Source: Pirellulales bacterium
Lineage (GTDB): Bacteria > Planctomycetota > Planctomycetia > Pirellulales > JAICIG01
Direction of reading: 5' to 3'
Length of the DNA stretch: 8,927 nt
NCBI GenBank assembly: GCA_025924495.1
Contig: JAICIG010000335.1
Coordinates: 1 to 8,927 of the forward strand
The translations under genes were made by a program, and so were the position numbers. The notes beneath the pieces were generated by a model. It was given only the letters and a program-made list of their open reading frames with translations, did no database searches and was not told where the DNA came from. Shown here piece after piece: positions 6,467 through 8,927 of this stretch (the stretch's first letter is position 1; every line of letters starts with the position of its first letter).

Positions 6467-8871
6467 GCGCGTTTGTCCGTCTTTCTCTTGCCGACCTTGA
6501 AGGTATCGGCCAACTCGGAAATTGCCTGTTCTACCGCTTGCGATTCCGAGTTGTCCAGATCCTGCGCGCCGAAGCGAACTCGATAGAAGGCCTCGACAAT
6601 TCGTCTCGGCAGCAACGCTGCATGCTGCGTCGCGGGCGATTCAGCGAACTGGCCGCCGACCGACAGCGCAAACTCGCGGGGCGTTTGATTTGCCGCGCGG
6701 CACAGTTGATGCTCGGCCAACAGCTCTTCGAATTTTTCGTAGAACCGGATTTGCCGGTTAAGACGGCGCTGCTTCTTGTTGAAATACCGTCCGAACCGGC
6801 GCCGCAACGGTTTGGCGGCCTTCTTTAATCCACGGTAGGCGACGACTCCCAAGAGCAATGCCGTGGCTACGACCAGCAACCCTTGCCAACTAAGCCACCC
6901 TTGCGACAAACCAAAGCGTTGGCCGCCGAGTCTCTCGCCCAGGCGATCAAGCAGCGCTTGTCGATACTCTTCGTCTCCGAATTGCCGGAGCTGGTCTTCA
7001 ATCCGCTTAATGAGCGGCTGATAGATTGCTTCCTGCTGCCGCTGCGAATCCATTCCCAGAACGTAGTTCGACCAGAGAAACTGCGACATATCGAGCAGTT
7101 GTCTCCAGCTGTAGAGGCCGAAGATGGAATACTGATCGCTCTCCTCTCCCGCGGGCGTCGGGTCAAGGACGATCCAAGCGCCATTTTTCCTGGCGAGCGG
7201 CGAACTTTTGACGATGTTGGGAAGATAGTCAGGTCCCACCCAAGCTTCTACCCAGGCATGGGCATGTAACTCGCGCACTTGATAGTATTTGCCGGCGTCG
7301 TTCCACTCGCCTCCCTTGAATCCGAGTGCGATGCGAGCGGGAATGTTGACGCTGCGCAGCATCAACGTCAGCGCGCTGGCAAAGTACTCGCAGTGCCCCG
7401 ATGGGTGCTTCGTGATGAAGTCCTCGATCGGATCGAGATTGGAATCTCGTTCCACGGATTTCAAAGAATAACGAAAGCGAGTCACGTCGCGCAGATACAT
7501 TTCCAAGGTCCGCGCCCGGCGTTCTCGATCGCCGGCCGGAACGTCGTCGACCAGTTGCTTGGCTAGCTGGCGCAGTCCGGTCAACGCGCCAAACCCTTCC
7601 TGCTCAGAGGGCATTTGCAGCAGTTCCCGCTCGCGTTCGTGCTGGCTGTATTCACGCGGCGCAGGGATCACCATGGAATACAAATGGTCGCGAAAGCCGG
7701 TCGTATACAGCTCGTATTCGAACTCTCGGCCTTGCCTGCTCTCGGGCCGATAAAGCTGCTCTTGTTCAGGAGAATACCACAAATCCGGATCGACCTCGTT
7801 CAGATAGTTGGGACAGACGCTGAACAGAATCCTGTCCGGGCGCGGCTGCAGTTTAATTCTTTGGCGCACCACCTGCGCGTCAGGCGACAGTTCGTTCTTC
7901 TCCGTTTTCGGCAGCCTGATTGGATTTGAACGCCCATAAAGCCCGCGCCGCCATTGGCCATTCTGATAGTTCGTGAGCACCGCCCCGCGAAACAAGGGAG
8001 CATCGCCGGCGATCCGGTAAGGTTCGTCCGACTCGCCTTCATAGAAAAACGCCTGCATTAACGCGTTATCGTTCTGATAGGCCTCGCCTAACTCGCCCAA
8101 CGTCACGCTTTCGGAGAAGCCGATCGTTCTCAGCACTCGGCCATGCCCAGACCGCCAACGAGCCGCTTTGCCCACGCGCGGAAGGCCAAAAAACAACATC
8201 GACGAAAAAATTACCGTTAACAGGCCGAGCTGCGCGATTTGGCGGACCCAACCCCAAGTAAGCCCAGAATCCACATCCGCTTCGTCCGGCCGGCCGGCAA
8301 ACTGGGGCTCGATGGCGGCCAGCGGCCAGCGCCGCCGTTCGCGCTGAGACCGTCCATGCGCCGCCGCCTCTTGCTGCTGCCAAGGCGACCAGAGTTCCTG
8401 GCTGCGTTGCAGTTCGCGATAGGCCGAGAATAGCGCCAGCGTAATCAAACCGATAAACATGTAGATCAAGAGCAGCAGCCCGAAGAATATGCTCATGTTC
8501 AAAGCTGCCGCCACGGCTACTTGCAATAAGCTCAGTAAGATCAGCAGCCAGTACAAACGGCGGTTTTTCTTGCGGTAGAGCAATACAAACTGCAGATAAA
8601 TCAGCAAATTGGCCATGGAAAGCAATTGACTCTCGCCGCCGAGATAGTCCCAATCGTGATAGGTGGCAGCCAAAGCGACGAGCGCCGCCAGATTAGTTAC
8701 GGTAGTGTTCAACTGCAGCCAGCCTTTGTAATCCGTCAGATACAAGGAGCTGGCCGACACGATGATGGCGATCACGGGTAGCGTGAGATTTCGCTCGCCC
8801 ATCCCTAACAGCAACGTCGACAGCGACACCAGCACGGCGATGCTAATCTGCAAGAGTCGTTCAACTCGCAT
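6463..8871 (-). CDS. Membrane transglutaminase-like protein (DUF3488, transglutaminase core, DUF4129)
   Basis: This 802-residue protein has the TgpA-type layout. The N-terminal DUF3488 part has about seven membrane segments (roughly 7-24, 31-47, 57-71, 84-99, 105-124, 128-150 and 212-230), with a polar Arg/Gln-rich loop at about 152-210. After the last one come the family signatures GFSESVTLGELGE (251-263) and PLFRGAVL. The transglutaminase core carries a plausible complete triad: Cys494 in GHCEYFA, His538 in HAHAWVEAW, and Asp570 in LDPTP. A further membrane segment at about 661-679 is followed by a basic stretch and a DUF4129-like helical tail. The catalytic domain should face away from the cytoplasm; the family may cross-link or hydrolyse proteins or peptides, and the substrate is unknown. 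The start at 8871 has GAGG 10 bases upstream. In many bacteria such genes follow MoxR and DUF58 genes, which would lie beyond the right edge. Confidence 0.94.
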   Translation of the reverse strand: MRVERLLQISIAVLVSLSTLLLGMGERNLTLPVIAIIVSASSLYLTDYKGWLQLNTTVTNLAALVALAATYHDWDYLGGESQLLSMANLLIYLQFVLLYRKKNRRLYWLLILLSLLQVAVAAALNMSIFFGLLLLIYMFIGLITLALFSAYRELQRSQELWSPWQQQEAAAHGRSQRERRRWPLAAIEPQFAGRPDEADVDSGLTWGWVRQIAQLGLLTVIFSSMLFFGLPRVGKAARWRSGHGRVLRTIGFSESVTLGELGEAYQNDNALMQAFFYEGESDEPYRIAGDAPLFRGAVLTNYQNGQWRRGLYGRSNPIRLPKTEKNELSPDAQVVRQRIKLQPRPDRILFSVCPNYLNEVDPDLWYSPEQEQLYRPESRQGREFEYELYTTGFRDHLYSMVIPAPREYSQHERERELLQMPSEQEGFGALTGLRQLAKQLVDDVPAGDRERRARTLEMYLRDVTRFRYSLKSVERDSNLDPIEDFITKHPSGHCEYFASALTLMLRSVNIPARIALGFKGGEWNDAGKYYQVRELHAHAWVEAWVGPDYLPNIVKSSPLARKNGAWIVLDPTPAGEESDQYSIFGLYSWRQLLDMSQFLWSNYVLGMDSQRQQEAIYQPLIKRIEDQLRQFGDEEYRQALLDRLGERLGGQRFGLSQGWLSWQGLLVVATALLLGVVAYRGLKKAAKPLRRRFGRYFNKKQRRLNRQIRFYEKFEELLAEHQLCRAANQTPREFALSVGGQFAESPATQHAALLPRRIVEAFYRVRFGAQDLDNSESQAVEQAISELADTFKVGKRKTDKRA

Positions 8872-8881
8872 GGGATCGAAA

Positions 8882-8885
8882 CCTC
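8882..8885 (-). promoter_or_regulatory. Possible ribosome binding site of the transglutaminase gene
   Basis: GAGG on the minus strand is 10 bases before the ATG at 8871, slightly long but acceptable spacing. The remaining 56 bases to the right edge hold no in-frame ATG. They are too short to show whether another gene lies closely upstream. Confidence 0.4.
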
Positions 8886-8927
8886 GCGCCGAGTGCGAAA
8901 TGGGCGCTAAACAGGCGTAAAATATTC

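Overview
The window looks like a stretch of a planctomycete chromosome, most likely from the Pirellula/Lacipirellula side of the phylum. The DNA is GC-rich. It pairs a long secreted PPC-domain protein with a secreted WD40-repeat protein, a gene pair typical of that phylum. It also carries a large DUF3488/transglutaminase/DUF4129 membrane protein of the kind common there. The assignment rests on gene content only; there is no rRNA, tRNA or other marker gene.

All four real genes lie on the minus strand, so transcription runs from the right edge to the left. From right to left they are: (1) a polytopic membrane transglutaminase-like protein (8871-6463) with an intact Cys-His-Asp triad; (2) a YchF/OLA1-related P-loop NTPase (6466-5435), whose ATG overlaps the stop of gene 1 by four bases; (3) after a 413-base gap, a secreted protein of about 1039 residues (5021-1902) with two PPC domains and a long Ala/Lys/Glu-rich coiled coil; (4) after a 186-base gap, a secreted WD40-repeat protein (1715 to beyond the left edge) with twelve complete repeats in the window.

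Genes 1 and 2 form one translationally coupled unit. The transglutaminase acts outside the cytoplasm while its partner is cytosolic, so any functional link is not obvious. Genes 3 and 4 probably form a second unit of exported proteins built from beta-sandwich and beta-propeller modules. In planctomycetes such pairs often sit with DUF1549/DUF1553 and DUF1501 genes, none of which lies inside this window.

I see no CRISPR array, insertion sequence, tRNA, rRNA, riboswitch or convincing rho-independent terminator. Many long open frames on the plus strand are antisense shadows produced by the GC-rich genes. I found no clear undescribed system. The points most worth a second look are the altered nucleotide-binding motifs of the YchF-like protein, its coupling to the transglutaminase gene, and the coiled coil inside the PPC protein.
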